Shown here one piece after another: positions 55,805 through 64,000 of a stretch of DNA of 64,000 nt. The notes beneath the pieces were generated by a model, which had not been told where the DNA came from, ran no database searches, and worked only from the letters and a program-made list of their open reading frames with translations. The position numbers and the translations under genes were made by a program. Every line of letters starts with the position of its first letter. Position 1 is the stretch's first letter. The DNA is from a sulfur-oxidizing endosymbiont of Gigantopelta aegis (GTDB lineage: Bacteria > Pseudomonadota > Gammaproteobacteria > GRL18), in the NCBI RefSeq assembly GCF_016097415.1, contig NZ_JAEHGE010000001.1:3516357-3580356 (forward strand), read 5' to 3'.

Positions 55805-56863
55805 GTGGCAAAGATTAAAGTAGGAATTGTTGGTGGCACAGGTTATACCGGTGTTGAGTTATTAAGATTGCTCGCCAATCACCCCGATGTTTCATTAGCA
55901 GTCATTACCTCGCGTTCAGAAAGTGGCCTGCCCGTTAAAGATTTATTTCCTAATTTGCGTGATCATTTGGATATCGCCTTCTCTGAGCCGGATGCTGCTA
56001 CTTTAAAGCAATGTGACTTAGTATTCTTTGCCACTCCTAATGGTATCGCCATGAAAATGGTACCTGAATTAATTGAAGCCGGTGTTAAAGTCATTGATTT
56101 AGCAGCTGATTTTAGAATTAAAGACATCAACGTTTGGCAACAATGGTACGGTATGGAACATGCCTGTCCGGATTACGTTGCGCAAGCGGTCTATGGTTTG
56201 CCCGAAGTGAATCGGGAAGCCATAAAAACGGCAAGCCTGATTGCTAATCCTGGTTGTTATCCAACTGCAGTTCAACTAGGCTTTTTACCCTTGTTGGAAA
56301 ATGGCTTGCTCAAAACTGACTTTCTGGTCGCTGATTGTAAATCCGGTGTGAGTGGTGCTGGTCGGGGAGCTAATGTGGGGACACTATTATGCGAAACCAG
56401 TGAAAGCTTCAAAGCCTATGCAGTACCCGGCCATCGTCATTTACCAGAAATCAGTCAGGGCTTGGATATTTTTAATACCGGTGAAGATAAATCAGCTGTC
56501 GATCTGACTTTTGTGCCTCACTTGGTACCGATGATTCGGGGCATTCAAGCGACCTTATATGGAAAAATCAATTCAAGCGATATGAGTCTGGCTGATTTAC
56601 AGCAATTATTTGAAACACGGTATGCCAACGAACCCTTTGTTGATGTTTTACCATCAGGCGCTCATCCGGAAACCAGAACCGTAAAAGGCTCTAATATGTG
56701 TCGTATTGCCATACATCAACCACAGGATAAAGATACTATCGTCATTTTGTCCGTGATTGATAATCTCGTCAAAGGCGCGGCAGGGCAAGCGGTACAAAAT
56801 ATGAACCTGGCTTTTGGACTGGATGAAAAAGCCGGACTTAATATCGTTCCGCTGATGCCTTAA
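55805..56863 (+). CDS. argC: N-acetyl-gamma-glutamyl-phosphate reductase
   Basis: 352 residues beginning at GTG ([20 protein letters not shown]). The nucleotide loop GGTGYTG, ADFRIKD, the catalytic cysteine in [20 protein letters not shown], and [12 protein letters not shown] with the active-site histidine are all present; the length is normal. It performs the third step of arginine synthesis using NADPH. The nearby carAB genes supply carbamoyl phosphate for the same pathway. Confidence 0.95.
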   Translation: MAKIKVGIVGGTGYTGVELLRLLANHPDVSLAVITSRSESGLPVKDLFPNLRDHLDIAFSEPDAATLKQCDLVFFATPNGIAMKMVPELIEAGVKVIDLAADFRIKDINVWQQWYGMEHACPDYVAQAVYGLPEVNREAIKTASLIANPGCYPTAVQLGFLPLLENGLLKTDFLVADCKSGVSGAGRGANVGTLLCETSESFKAYAVPGHRHLPEISQGLDIFNTGEDKSAVDLTFVPHLVPMIRGIQATLYGKINSSDMSLADLQQLFETRYANEPFVDVLPSGAHPETRTVKGSNMCRIAIHQPQDKDTIVILSVIDNLVKGAAGQAVQNMNLAFGLDEKAGLNIVPLMP

Positions 56864-56882
56864 CGAAGAATAACTTAAATCT

Positions 56883-57665
56883 ATGACCCATATCATTGTT
56901 CACCGTACCCATCCTTTGCATTACTATGGCATTCGTTTACTGCTTATAATATTAGCGATTGCGCTCCTATGGGGTGCTTTTGAGTTGGGCTACATGCAGT
57001 CAGAAGAAGATATTATTGAAGCTAAGGGCGGGCGTAAATCACTGCTAGTTCAACAGAGTGTGTTAAAAAAGAAAAACACTGAATTGAACAAGGAAATACT
57101 GCATCTGGAAAGAAAATACTTACTGGAGCAGGAATCTTGTCAACTGATTCAATTGGGGATGAGTAAAGACCAACAAAAAATAGCTGCTTTAGAAAAAAAG
57201 TTGGCCTTTTATAAATCCATTGTTTCACCGTCAAAAACACGTGAGTCTATTTATCTGCAAAGCCTTGAAATAGTGCCCTACACTATCGCTCTGAGTGATT
57301 CAGAAAAGAAACCGGGGCAGGCCTATCAATACCAGTTCACATTGGCGCAAAAAATTAAGAAAAGATCCTATACAAAGGGCTTTATTAACATCTATATTAA
57401 GGGTAAGCAAAATAATAAATCAGTTAAATATTCTTTGCTTTCATTGCGTGTGATTCCCAAACAAGAGAAAAAGGACGCAAATAAAAAAGGCTTAAAATAC
57501 AGTTTTAAGTATTTTCAGGAATTTAGCGGTATAATATATCTGCCTGAAGGGATGATTCCTCAATCCGTTGAGATCATCATTGATTCGAAGAAGAAAAAAT
57601 CAATCATTGAGTTAGGCGATCTGGAATGGTCTCAAACGAGAGGGATAAAATATGTGGGGCAGTAA
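56883..57665 (+). CDS. DUF6776-type membrane-anchored coiled-coil protein
   Basis: 260 residues. One N-terminal helix (about 18-38, LLLIILAIALLWGAFELGYM), then a coiled coil (about 45-120, KKKNTELNKEILHLERKY), then a beta-rich domain (about 130-255) with LEIVPYTIALSD and GIIYLPEGMIPQSVEI. This is the arrangement of the uncharacterised DUF6776 family often found just upstream of bactofilin. It overlaps the bactofilin gene by 14 nt, so the two are probably translated together and may act together in cell-envelope organisation. Confidence 0.75.
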   Translation: MTHIIVHRTHPLHYYGIRLLLIILAIALLWGAFELGYMQSEEDIIEAKGGRKSLLVQQSVLKKKNTELNKEILHLERKYLLEQESCQLIQLGMSKDQQKIAALEKKLAFYKSIVSPSKTRESIYLQSLEIVPYTIALSDSEKKPGQAYQYQFTLAQKIKKRSYTKGFINIYIKGKQNNKSVKYSLLSLRVIPKQEKKDANKKGLKYSFKYFQEFSGIIYLPEGMIPQSVEIIIDSKKKKSIIELGDLEWSQTRGIKYVGQ

Positions 57666-58098
57666 AAAAAGCGCGAGCAGACGAATTGATTCATTAGTGG
57701 GTAATAGCACCAAAATAATGGGTGATTTGGATTTTACCGGTGGGCTTTTAGTCGACGGTAAAGTGATGGGCAATATTACTGCGACCGAAGATGATAATGC
57801 AACGATTACTATCAGTGAAAATGGCTACGTACAGGGTGAAATACAAATCCCCAATATCATTATCAACGGTACGGTAGAAGGTAATGTTTATGCCAGTAAT
57901 CATGTGGAATTAGCCAAAAAAGCCAGAGTCTTTGGTAATGTTTATTACCATCTCTTTGAAATGGCGATGGGGGCAGAAGTTAATGGCAATCTGGTACACG
58001 TAGCAGAAGACCAGGTGATGCAGGAAAAATTGTCTGCTAGTATTGAGCAGCCTGAGCCAGCAAGGCTTGAAGAGCCAGAAGTAGTGATAAATAGCTAG
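57652..58098 (+). CDS. Bactofilin (polymer-forming cytoskeletal protein)
   Basis: 148 residues. The central bactofilin beta-helix runs from about 15 to 120: SLVGNSTKIMGDLDFTGGLL, VDGKVMGNITAT, NGYVQGEIQIPNIIINGTVE and AKKARVFGNVYYHLFEM, with flexible proline/glutamate-rich ends. Bactofilins polymerise without nucleotide at the membrane and help position wall or surface structures. The upstream overlapping DUF6776 gene is a likely membrane partner. Confidence 0.9.
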   Translation: MWGSKKSASRRIDSLVGNSTKIMGDLDFTGGLLVDGKVMGNITATEDDNATITISENGYVQGEIQIPNIIINGTVEGNVYASNHVELAKKARVFGNVYYHLFEMAMGAEVNGNLVHVAEDQVMQEKLSASIEQPEPARLEEPEVVINS

Positions 58099-58221
58099 CA
58101 AATAGTGACGAGCTAAATAAATATCACAGACAAAAAGAACCGAAAAGCCATTAAATCTTGACTGTTGCGCTAGGTTATTTGATAATGGTCTCAGAATTGA
58201 AATTAAGTAGTGAGTAAAAAT

Positions 58222-58563
58222 ATGAGTGAAGAAAATTTATTAGAGTTTACTGACGCTGCGGCTATGAAGGTAAAATCTTTAATCGTAGAAGAGCAGAATG
58301 ATAACTTAAAATTGCGTGTTTTTGTAACCGGTGGTGGTTGTTCTGGTTTCCAGTATGGCTTTACTTTTGATGAAGCTGTGAATGATGGTGATACTGAAGT
58401 TGAAAATCAGGGTGTTAAGTTATTGATTGACCCAATGTCTTTTCAATATCTTGCAGGCGCTGAAATCGATTATTCTGAAGGTTTAGAAGGTGCTCAGTTT
58501 GTTATTCGTAACCCGAATGCAACAACAACCTGTGGTTGTGGCTCTTCATTCTCTACTGAATAA
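58222..58563 (+). CDS. erpA: A-type iron-sulfur cluster carrier ErpA
   Basis: 113 residues from the ATG at 58222 ([20 protein letters not shown]); a GTG at 58210 would add four residues. The three conserved cysteines are C40 in [13 protein letters not shown] and C104/C106 in [10 protein letters not shown]. ErpA receives Fe-S clusters from the Isc scaffold and delivers them to apo-proteins such as those of isoprenoid synthesis. A strong terminator follows at 58592. Confidence 0.95.
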   Translation: MSEENLLEFTDAAAMKVKSLIVEEQNDNLKLRVFVTGGGCSGFQYGFTFDEAVNDGDTEVENQGVKLLIDPMSFQYLAGAEIDYSEGLEGAQFVIRNPNATTTCGCGSSFSTE

Positions 58564-58591
58564 TAGTAAGCCCAAGCTCAAATATCGATAG

Positions 58592-58620
58592 AAAAGCGCT
58601 GTTTTACAGCGCTTTTTTTA
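58592..58620 (+). terminator. Intrinsic terminator after erpA
   Basis: AGCGCTGT (58595-58602), loop TTT, ACAGCGCT (58606-58613), then seven T (58613-58619). A textbook rho-independent terminator ending the argC/DUF6776/bactofilin/erpA stretch. Confidence 0.92.
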
Positions 58621-58766
58621 TGCCAAAAAAAACATTAAATTCCCCTCAATTCCCTCCAATATAGTTATTTGCAGATACAACAAAGCGATTTTTTGCTAAA
58701 CTTAGCTTATATATCAATTTATAATAACTATTCAGCGCTTATGGATTGCTGAATTAAGGATCGAAT

Positions 58767-59924
58767 ATGAATGAGTACCTTCCTGGTTTAGCCGGCGTAC
58801 CTGCAACGAAATCAAATATCTCTGCCATTGATGGTGAAAAGGGTATCCTTTTCTATCGTGGTTATCCTATTGAAGAATTAGCAAAGCATAGTACCTTTGA
58901 AGAAACCATTCTCTTGCTAATGAATGGCAACCTGCCAAGCAAAGAAAAGCTGGAAGAATATAGTGCTGGTTTACGAACCAATCGCGCCCTAAAATATCAT
59001 TTAGTTGACCTGATGAAAACCCTGCCAGCCAGTGCTGATCCCATGTTAATGTTGCAAACGGCTGTATCCAGCCTGGGTATGTTTTATCAGGGCAGTGAAT
59101 GTCTGATCGATAGTGATGTGTGTACTGATTTGGACTATGTTAATTCAGCGACCATGAAAATTATTGCCCGAATGGGTACTTTGGTGACCACCTGGAAACA
59201 TATTTCCAAGGGCTATGATCCAGCACCTACCCGTTTTGACCTGAATTATGCAGAAAGCTTTCTCTATATGTTGACAGGGCTAGAGCCTGATCCGCTCATG
59301 ACACGTATTTTAGATGTCTGTTTAATTCTACATGCTGAACACACGATTAACGCCTCAACCTTTGCCGTTTTAGTGAACGGTTCAACACTGTCATCACCCT
59401 ATAGTGTGGTCTCATCAGCAATTGGCTGTTTATCGGGGCCTTTACATGGCGGTGCTAATGCTAAGGTCTTAACGATGCTTGAAGAAGTAGGCAGACCAGA
59501 AAATGCACCTAAATATGTTGATGATATGTTACGTCGCCGTGGCAAAATTTGGGGCATGGGACACCGTGAATACAAAACCAAAGATCCCCGGGCAACAATC
59601 TTACAAGGCTTGATCAAAGATTTATTAGAAGCGCGTGGCGGTAATGTTAACCCCTTATTTGAAGTTGCAGAAGCATTAGAAAAAGCCTGTGAAGATCGTT
59701 TGGCTGAAAAGGGCGTCTATGCCAATGTTGATTTCTATTCAGGCCTACTTTATCGTGAAATGGGTATTCCGGATAATCAATTTACGGCAATTTTTGCCAT
59801 TGCACGTAGCGCAGGCTGGATGGCACATTGGCGTGAGCAATTAAAAGATAATCGTATCTTTAGACCGACTCAAATCTATACGGGTGAACAGCAACGTTGC
59901 TATGTACCGATGGAAGATCGGTAG
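58767..59924 (+). CDS. gltA: Citrate synthase (type I, dimeric-like)
   Basis: 385 residues, the short form typical of Gram-positive, archaeal and some proteobacterial enzymes rather than the longer NADH-regulated type. It begins MNEYLPGLAGVPATKSNISA then GILFYRGYPIEELA. Catalytic residues: LHAEHTINASTFA (first histidine), GPLHGGANAKV, GMGHREYKTKDPRA (second histidine) and NVDFYSGLLYREMGIP (aspartate). IARSAGWMAHWREQ ends the fold. It condenses oxaloacetate with acetyl-CoA. A methylcitrate synthase is less likely since no prp genes are nearby. Confidence 0.92.
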   Translation: MNEYLPGLAGVPATKSNISAIDGEKGILFYRGYPIEELAKHSTFEETILLLMNGNLPSKEKLEEYSAGLRTNRALKYHLVDLMKTLPASADPMLMLQTAVSSLGMFYQGSECLIDSDVCTDLDYVNSATMKIIARMGTLVTTWKHISKGYDPAPTRFDLNYAESFLYMLTGLEPDPLMTRILDVCLILHAEHTINASTFAVLVNGSTLSSPYSVVSSAIGCLSGPLHGGANAKVLTMLEEVGRPENAPKYVDDMLRRRGKIWGMGHREYKTKDPRATILQGLIKDLLEARGGNVNPLFEVAEALEKACEDRLAEKGVYANVDFYSGLLYREMGIPDNQFTAIFAIARSAGWMAHWREQLKDNRIFRPTQIYTGEQQRCYVPMEDR

Positions 59925-59943
59925 GACTCGCTAGAACAGGGTA

Positions 59944-60024
59944 ATAGCCCTAAGCCTGGAAAAGCCCTAAGCCTGCCAAATAGCCTAAGCCTAGAAAAAA
60001 TAGCTCTAAGCTTGCCAAATAGCG
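59944..60024. repeat. Degenerate tandem repeat derived from the anmK 3' end
   Basis: The unit AGCCCTAAGCCTGCCAAAT (about 17-20 bp) occurs four to five times with changes. On the minus strand each unit reads like the anmK terminus GCTATTTGGCAAGCTTAG (A-I-W-Q-A-stop). The repeats lie between the stop codons of gltA and anmK and look like successive duplications of the anmK stop region. Confidence 0.65.
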
Positions 60025-61148
60025 CCAAGAATGACTGACTTGCTAGCGCCTGTTACTGACGGTAGATTACCTGTAAGGCTATTCATAGTTTGATGCGCAA
60101 GCCAGGCAAAAGCACTGGCTTCAACCCAGTCAGGATGCAAGCCTAATTTTTCTGTAGACTCAACTGTCATATCGGGCAATAAGTCTTGTAGACGCTGCAT
60201 GAGCAAGGTATTTCTCACCCCACCACCACAAACAAACACCTCATCAATGTCTGTTTTAATTTGCCCGTTAACTGGATTGGCTAATGCTAAAATTTCATTA
60301 CAGATCGATTGGCAAGTGAGTTCCAATAAAGTGCTTAACACATCGATTGCAGAAACTTCATTGGTGTATGTTGCTAGTTGTTGTTCAAGCCATGCATAAG
60401 AAAAATATTCTCTACCCGTGCTTTTAGGACTTTTTTGAGAGAAAAAAGTATCTCCTAACATTAAATCCAGAAAATCCTTATCTACTTTTCCTTGAGCCGC
60501 TAACTTACCCGAAGCATCATAATCACAGTCAAAGTGTTTGCAACACCAATCATCCATTAAGCCATTGCCTGGACCCGTGTCATAACCCAAAACCGTGCCA
60601 GAGTCAGCAGGTAAAATAGTGATATTGGCTATACCACCAATGTTTAATACCACACGATTCATCTGCTTTTGTGGATCAGAAAAGAGTGCCTGATGAAAGG
60701 GAGGTACTAATGGTGCGCCTTGGCCTCCCGCAGCCATATCTCGACGACGAAAATCAGCAATCGTGGTGATGCTGGTTTCATGGGCAATAATATTGGCATC
60801 GCCGATCTGCAAGGTGGTTGGAAATTGGCTATCAGGAAAATGTCTTAAGGTTTGGCCATGACTACCAATGGCACTGATTTGCACGGGATTAAGCTGATTT
60901 TTTTGCAGAATTTGCACACAACAATCTGCGAATAAATGGCCCATTTGCACATCAAGTTCAGCATATAGTAGTAACTCATCAGCATGACTTTCCTGACTTA
61001 AAGTGAGTAAGGTTTGCTTGAGTGTTTCGGGAATGGGATAAGTGTGCGCATCGATGAGTGAAAATTCACAGGGAGAATCAATTGAACAAATTGCTGTATC
61101 AACGCCATCAAGACTAGTGCCTGACATGAGTCCAATAAAATAAGCCAC
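60006..61148 (-). CDS. anmK: Anhydro-N-acetylmuramic acid kinase
   Basis: 380 residues. Signature start MAYFIGLMSGTSLDGVDTAI (phosphate loop), GSHGQTLRHFPD, QIGDANIIAHET, TIADFRRRDMAAGGQGAPLV, NIGGIANITIL, DTGPGNGLMD and VFVCGGGVRNTLLMQRL. It cleaves and phosphorylates anhydroMurNAc to MurNAc-6-P in cell-wall recycling. The neighbouring M23 peptidase gene starts on the same strand 19 bp upstream of it, linking wall hydrolysis and recycling. Confidence 0.94.
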   Translation of the reverse strand: MAYFIGLMSGTSLDGVDTAICSIDSPCEFSLIDAHTYPIPETLKQTLLTLSQESHADELLLYAELDVQMGHLFADCCVQILQKNQLNPVQISAIGSHGQTLRHFPDSQFPTTLQIGDANIIAHETSITTIADFRRRDMAAGGQGAPLVPPFHQALFSDPQKQMNRVVLNIGGIANITILPADSGTVLGYDTGPGNGLMDDWCCKHFDCDYDASGKLAAQGKVDKDFLDLMLGDTFFSQKSPKSTGREYFSYAWLEQQLATYTNEVSAIDVLSTLLELTCQSICNEILALANPVNGQIKTDIDEVFVCGGGVRNTLLMQRLQDLLPDMTVESTEKLGLHPDWVEASAFAWLAHQTMNSLTGNLPSVTGASKSVILGAIWQA

Positions 61149-61167
61149 AAATTATCCGTTTTGTTAA

Positions 61168-62901
61168 TTATTGCTCTGTTAAGGCAATGGTTTCCTGCTT
61201 TCTTAATTTCAACTGAGAAACTAGGGTATCAGCCACATTTTTAAAATCGTTACGATATTTTTTTGCAATGGGTGATGCACTAGGCAGAGGTACCGTTAAA
61301 GGATTACGGTGTACGCCATTCATGCGAAACTCATAATGCAGGTGGGGGCCAGTCGCTAAGCCGGAACTGCCAACATAACCAATGATCTGCCCCTGCTGCA
61401 CACGGCCACCACGTTTGACTTTACGATTATAAGAATTCATGTGAGCGTACAAAGTAGTGTATTTAGAGCCATGCTGTAAAATAATCACGCGACCATAGCC
61501 GCCTTTTTTTCCTTTATAAATCACCTTGCCATTACCCACAGCCTTAATAGGTGTGCCACGAGCAGCAGCATAATCAACGCCTTTATGGGCGCGAATACGG
61601 TTCAACACAGGGTGTTTACGACCACTGGAAAAACGGGAACTAATACGTGAAAATTCCACCGGAGTACGCAAAAATGCTTTACGCATACTCAGACCTTTTT
61701 CTGAATAATAATCAGTATATCCAGAAGCATCAGTATATCGAATAGCTCTAAAAGTCTTGCCTCGATTGGTAAATTCAGCAGATAAAATATTACCATTGCC
61801 TATTTTTTTACCATCAATATATTTTTCTTCAAATAACACCGCAAAAGAATCGCCCTTGCGTATGTCCAAAGCAAAATCAACATCCCAGCCAAATAGTTGC
61901 GCCAGTCTCATGATCATGGCACTGTTTAAACCAGCTTTATAACCGCTGGCAAATAGGGAGTTAGTAATGATACCTGAGGCAAACTGTTGTTGAACATCAA
62001 TTTCTTTACTATCAATACGAGAAACATATTTATCATTCTTTTTACTGACAATGAGCGTATCAATGCGATCCAAATCATAGCTCAGTGACTGGAATTGATT
62101 GTCATTGTCCAAGGTAATGATCAGTTTTTGACCCGGTTTAATGTGGGTAAGCTTTTTAGCTTGTTTACTGGAATTAACAATGTGGTGCAAAGTTCTGGCA
62201 CTCAGAGAGGCACGTTTAAAAATTGCAGAGAGAGTATCGCCGGATTTAACTATAATTGTTTTGGTTTGTGAATCAGTCGTACTCGTCTTTTGTGCAACCG
62301 TATTTGGCTTAAGGCTATTTGTAGGCTTAAGGCTATCCGATTCACCAGATACTTTTTTGAGTAAATTAGCTGTAACATCATTATTAATTTGTTGTTTGCT
62401 TATGCTCTGAGTTGATTTCTCAGCTACTACCTTTGTTGCTTTTACTTTCTCTACTTTCTCAGGTTCAATTGTATGAACAGTAATTTCAAGCACCGGTTTT
62501 AGTGGTATAGTTTTTGTTGTCTCAGATGTTTTTGCTTCAAGCGGTGTTGAAGGCACTCTTTCTGAAGATACAGTTTCTGAGGCTATAGTTTTCGAAGATA
62601 TGGTTTCTGAATGGTAGACAATTTCAGGTAGTTGTAGAGGAATGCTTTTTACCTGAATTTCTTCTTTAGCGGCTGAAGGTTTAGCACTTGAAGGCAAAGT
62701 AAGCTTAGCTACATCGGTGTCTATTGCGGAATTTTCATCAAGAAACAAGAAGATAGAAGCAGTTAAAATTGCAACAGATGCAAGAGAGAAAAACAGTAAT
62801 CCATGGCTGTTTTTATGATGACTATTATAGTTGCTTTCTAAGCGGTAGCGATTTTTATTCTTAAACTTGTTGTTTTTGTTTAGAAAGAACTTGTAATTCA
62901 C
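61168..62901 (-). CDS. M23 murein endopeptidase with LysM/OapA domains (MepM-like)
   Basis: 577 residues. An N-terminal membrane anchor (about 34-53, LLFFSLASVAILTASIFLFL), then a long Thr/Ser/Lys-rich linker (to about 205), then a LysM-like domain (IIVKSGDTLSAIFKRASLSA and HIKPGQKLIITLD). The C-terminal M23 (LytM) domain holds RIRAHKGVDYAAARGTPIKA (HxxxxD zinc ligands), TLYAHMNSY and GLATGPHLHYEFRMNG (HxH). It is a DD-endopeptidase of the MepM type that opens cross-links for wall growth. It is divergent from tyrS, and its product and AnmK act in one process. Confidence 0.92.
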   Translation of the reverse strand: MNYKFFLNKNNKFKNKNRYRLESNYNSHHKNSHGLLFFSLASVAILTASIFLFLDENSAIDTDVAKLTLPSSAKPSAAKEEIQVKSIPLQLPEIVYHSETISSKTIASETVSSERVPSTPLEAKTSETTKTIPLKPVLEITVHTIEPEKVEKVKATKVVAEKSTQSISKQQINNDVTANLLKKVSGESDSLKPTNSLKPNTVAQKTSTTDSQTKTIIVKSGDTLSAIFKRASLSARTLHHIVNSSKQAKKLTHIKPGQKLIITLDNDNQFQSLSYDLDRIDTLIVSKKNDKYVSRIDSKEIDVQQQFASGIITNSLFASGYKAGLNSAMIMRLAQLFGWDVDFALDIRKGDSFAVLFEEKYIDGKKIGNGNILSAEFTNRGKTFRAIRYTDASGYTDYYSEKGLSMRKAFLRTPVEFSRISSRFSSGRKHPVLNRIRAHKGVDYAAARGTPIKAVGNGKVIYKGKKGGYGRVIILQHGSKYTTLYAHMNSYNRKVKRGGRVQQGQIIGYVGSSGLATGPHLHYEFRMNGVHRNPLTVPLPSASPIAKKYRNDFKNVADTLVSQLKLRKQETIALTEQ

Positions 62902-63116
62902 GGAATTTCCTCATTTTTTTAGTCTAAAGATAGCTTCAAACCGGCCTCATTGCAATAGCTAAAGCAAAAATAAACCTCCCTTTTTTATCAATCCTAGCTG
63001 AAGCGGAGAATATTTATGGTAATCTTGTCGCAATTTTAGAAAACATTGGTTAAAAAGTAGTCAAATTGTAATGATTTGCTAACGAATTAACACAGAAACG
63101 GGAGTATATAGTCAAA

Positions 63117-64000
63117 ATGGGTAAAATAGAAGACGCTCTGGAAATAATAAAAAGAGGCGCTGATGAGATCTTGCTAGAAGAAGGTCTGATAGAAAAACTA
63201 AAAAGCAATAAACCTCTTGTTATTAAAGCTGGATTTGATCCCACTGCGCCTGATTTACACCTTGGTCACACAGTACTTATCAATAAATTACGCCAGTTTC
63301 AAGATCTAGGTCATGATGTTCACTTCCTAATTGGAGATTTTACCGGCATGATTGGTGATCCTACGGGGAAAAACATTACCCGCAAGCCACTGACAAAAGA
63401 ACAAGTTCTGGAAAATGCCAAAAGTTATAAAGAACAAGTCTTTAAAATCCTAGATGAAAAGAAAACCACTGTTGTCTTCAATTCTCAATGGATGGGTAAG
63501 ATGGACGCGGCTGATCTAATCAAATTAGCCGCCAATCAAACCGTTGCCCGTATGCTGGAACGAGATGACTTCAGTAAGCGCTATGCTTCAGGTCAACCGA
63601 TTGCTATTCATGAATTTCTATACCCTATGATTCAGGGCTATGACTCAGTCATGTTGAAAGCAGATGTTGAATTAGGCGGTACCGATCAAAAGTTCAACTT
63701 ATTAATGGGTAGAGAACTACAAAAGAGCCATGGCCAAACCCCACAGGTGATTTTAATGATGCCGATTCTGGAAGGCTTGGACGGTGTGCAAAAAATGTCC
63801 AAATCTTTGAATAACTATATTGGTGTCTCAGATGCCCCCGATGATATGTTTGGCAAAATCATGTCAGTGTCAGATGAGCTGATGTGGCGTTACTTTGAAT
63901 TGTTAAGTTTTAGACCCATGAGTGAAATCGAACAATTTAAAGCTGATATAGAGCAGGGGACTAATCCGAGAGATATTAAATTCCTTTTAGCCAAAGAAAT
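63117..64000 (+). CDS. tyrS: Tyrosine--tRNA ligase (5' part, runs off the window)
   Basis: The first 294 codons from the ATG at 63117, with GGAG about 12 nt upstream. Class I synthetase features: [20 protein letters not shown] (HIGH-type HLGH), [48 protein letters not shown] and [13 protein letters not shown] (KMSKS). The sequence type is that of the TyrS2/TyrZ-like subgroup common in gammaproteobacteria. The C-terminal anticodon-binding and S4 domains lie beyond the end. Confidence 0.95.
   Translation, partial: MGKIEDALEIIKRGADEILLEEGLIEKLKSNKPLVIKAGFDPTAPDLHLGHTVLINKLRQFQDLGHDVHFLIGDFTGMIGDPTGKNITRKPLTKEQVLENAKSYKEQVFKILDEKKTTVVFNSQWMGKMDAADLIKLAANQTVARMLERDDFSKRYASGQPIAIHEFLYPMIQGYDSVMLKADVELGGTDQKFNLLMGRELQKSHGQTPQVILMMPILEGLDGVQKMSKSLNNYIGVSDAPDDMFGKIMSVSDELMWRYFELLSFRPMSEIEQFKADIEQGTNPRDIKFLLAKE

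Overview
This 64 kb window comes from an AT-rich chromosome, almost certainly of a gammaproteobacterium. The basis is gene content and order: carA-carB-greA, hemL-thiE-thiD-hemJ, argC-DUF6776-bactofilin-erpA and anmK-M23 peptidase-tyrS, together with dbpA, an A-type iron-sulfur carrier and several TonB/porin-type outer-membrane proteins. I cannot name the genus from sequence alone; a free-living or host-associated methano-/thiotrophic lineage would fit. No rRNA, tRNA or CRISPR array was recognised.

Layout. 1-7.6 kb: a possible phosphate/polyphosphate module with three CYTH-superfamily proteins (two cytoplasmic, one exported), a DASS/SLC13 transporter, an OprP/OprO-type porin, and a convergent SLC13 permease with TrkA-C domains. 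7.8-9.6 kb: NADP-type glutamate dehydrogenase and a small GrlR-like protein. 9.9-17.2 kb: a nine-gene Mrp/Mbh-type cation/proton antiporter operon in which mrpG carries a one-base homopolymer frameshift. 17.3-18.7 kb: a sensor or binding-protein gene that is frameshifted and cut off by an IS3 fragment. 18.7-24.8 kb: dbpA, a MYG1-family protein, a TetR-controlled AhpD-like gene with two identical operators, and a chemotaxis receptor.

25-32 kb: a TonB-dependent receptor gene interrupted twice, by an IS1595-type element (8-bp target duplication) and an IS3-family element (3-bp target duplication). Removing both restores an exact 710-codon frame. It is followed by a secreted BNR-repeat protein and a thioredoxin-like protein. 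32.5-42.8 kb: an AsmA protein, two paralogous fusions of an SDF-type symporter to a periplasmic substrate-binding domain, and between them a beta-lactamase-like serine hydrolase and a DacB-type peptidase, then an N-formylglutamate amidohydrolase-like gene. 42.9-46.1 kb: an IS graveyard (scrambled IS3 copy, IS4-like transposase, IS630 remnant). 46.2-64 kb: conserved housekeeping genes for pyrimidine/arginine precursor synthesis, transcription elongation, heme, thiamine, Fe-S delivery, the TCA cycle, cell-wall recycling and tyrosyl-tRNA charging.

A recurrent oddity is that at least seven reading frames are broken by what looks like loss of exactly one base in an A or T run, and adding one base restores a family-length protein. 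Two near-identical IS3 copies also differ mainly by small indels. This may be homopolymer sequencing error, gene decay, or frames tolerated through polymerase slippage.
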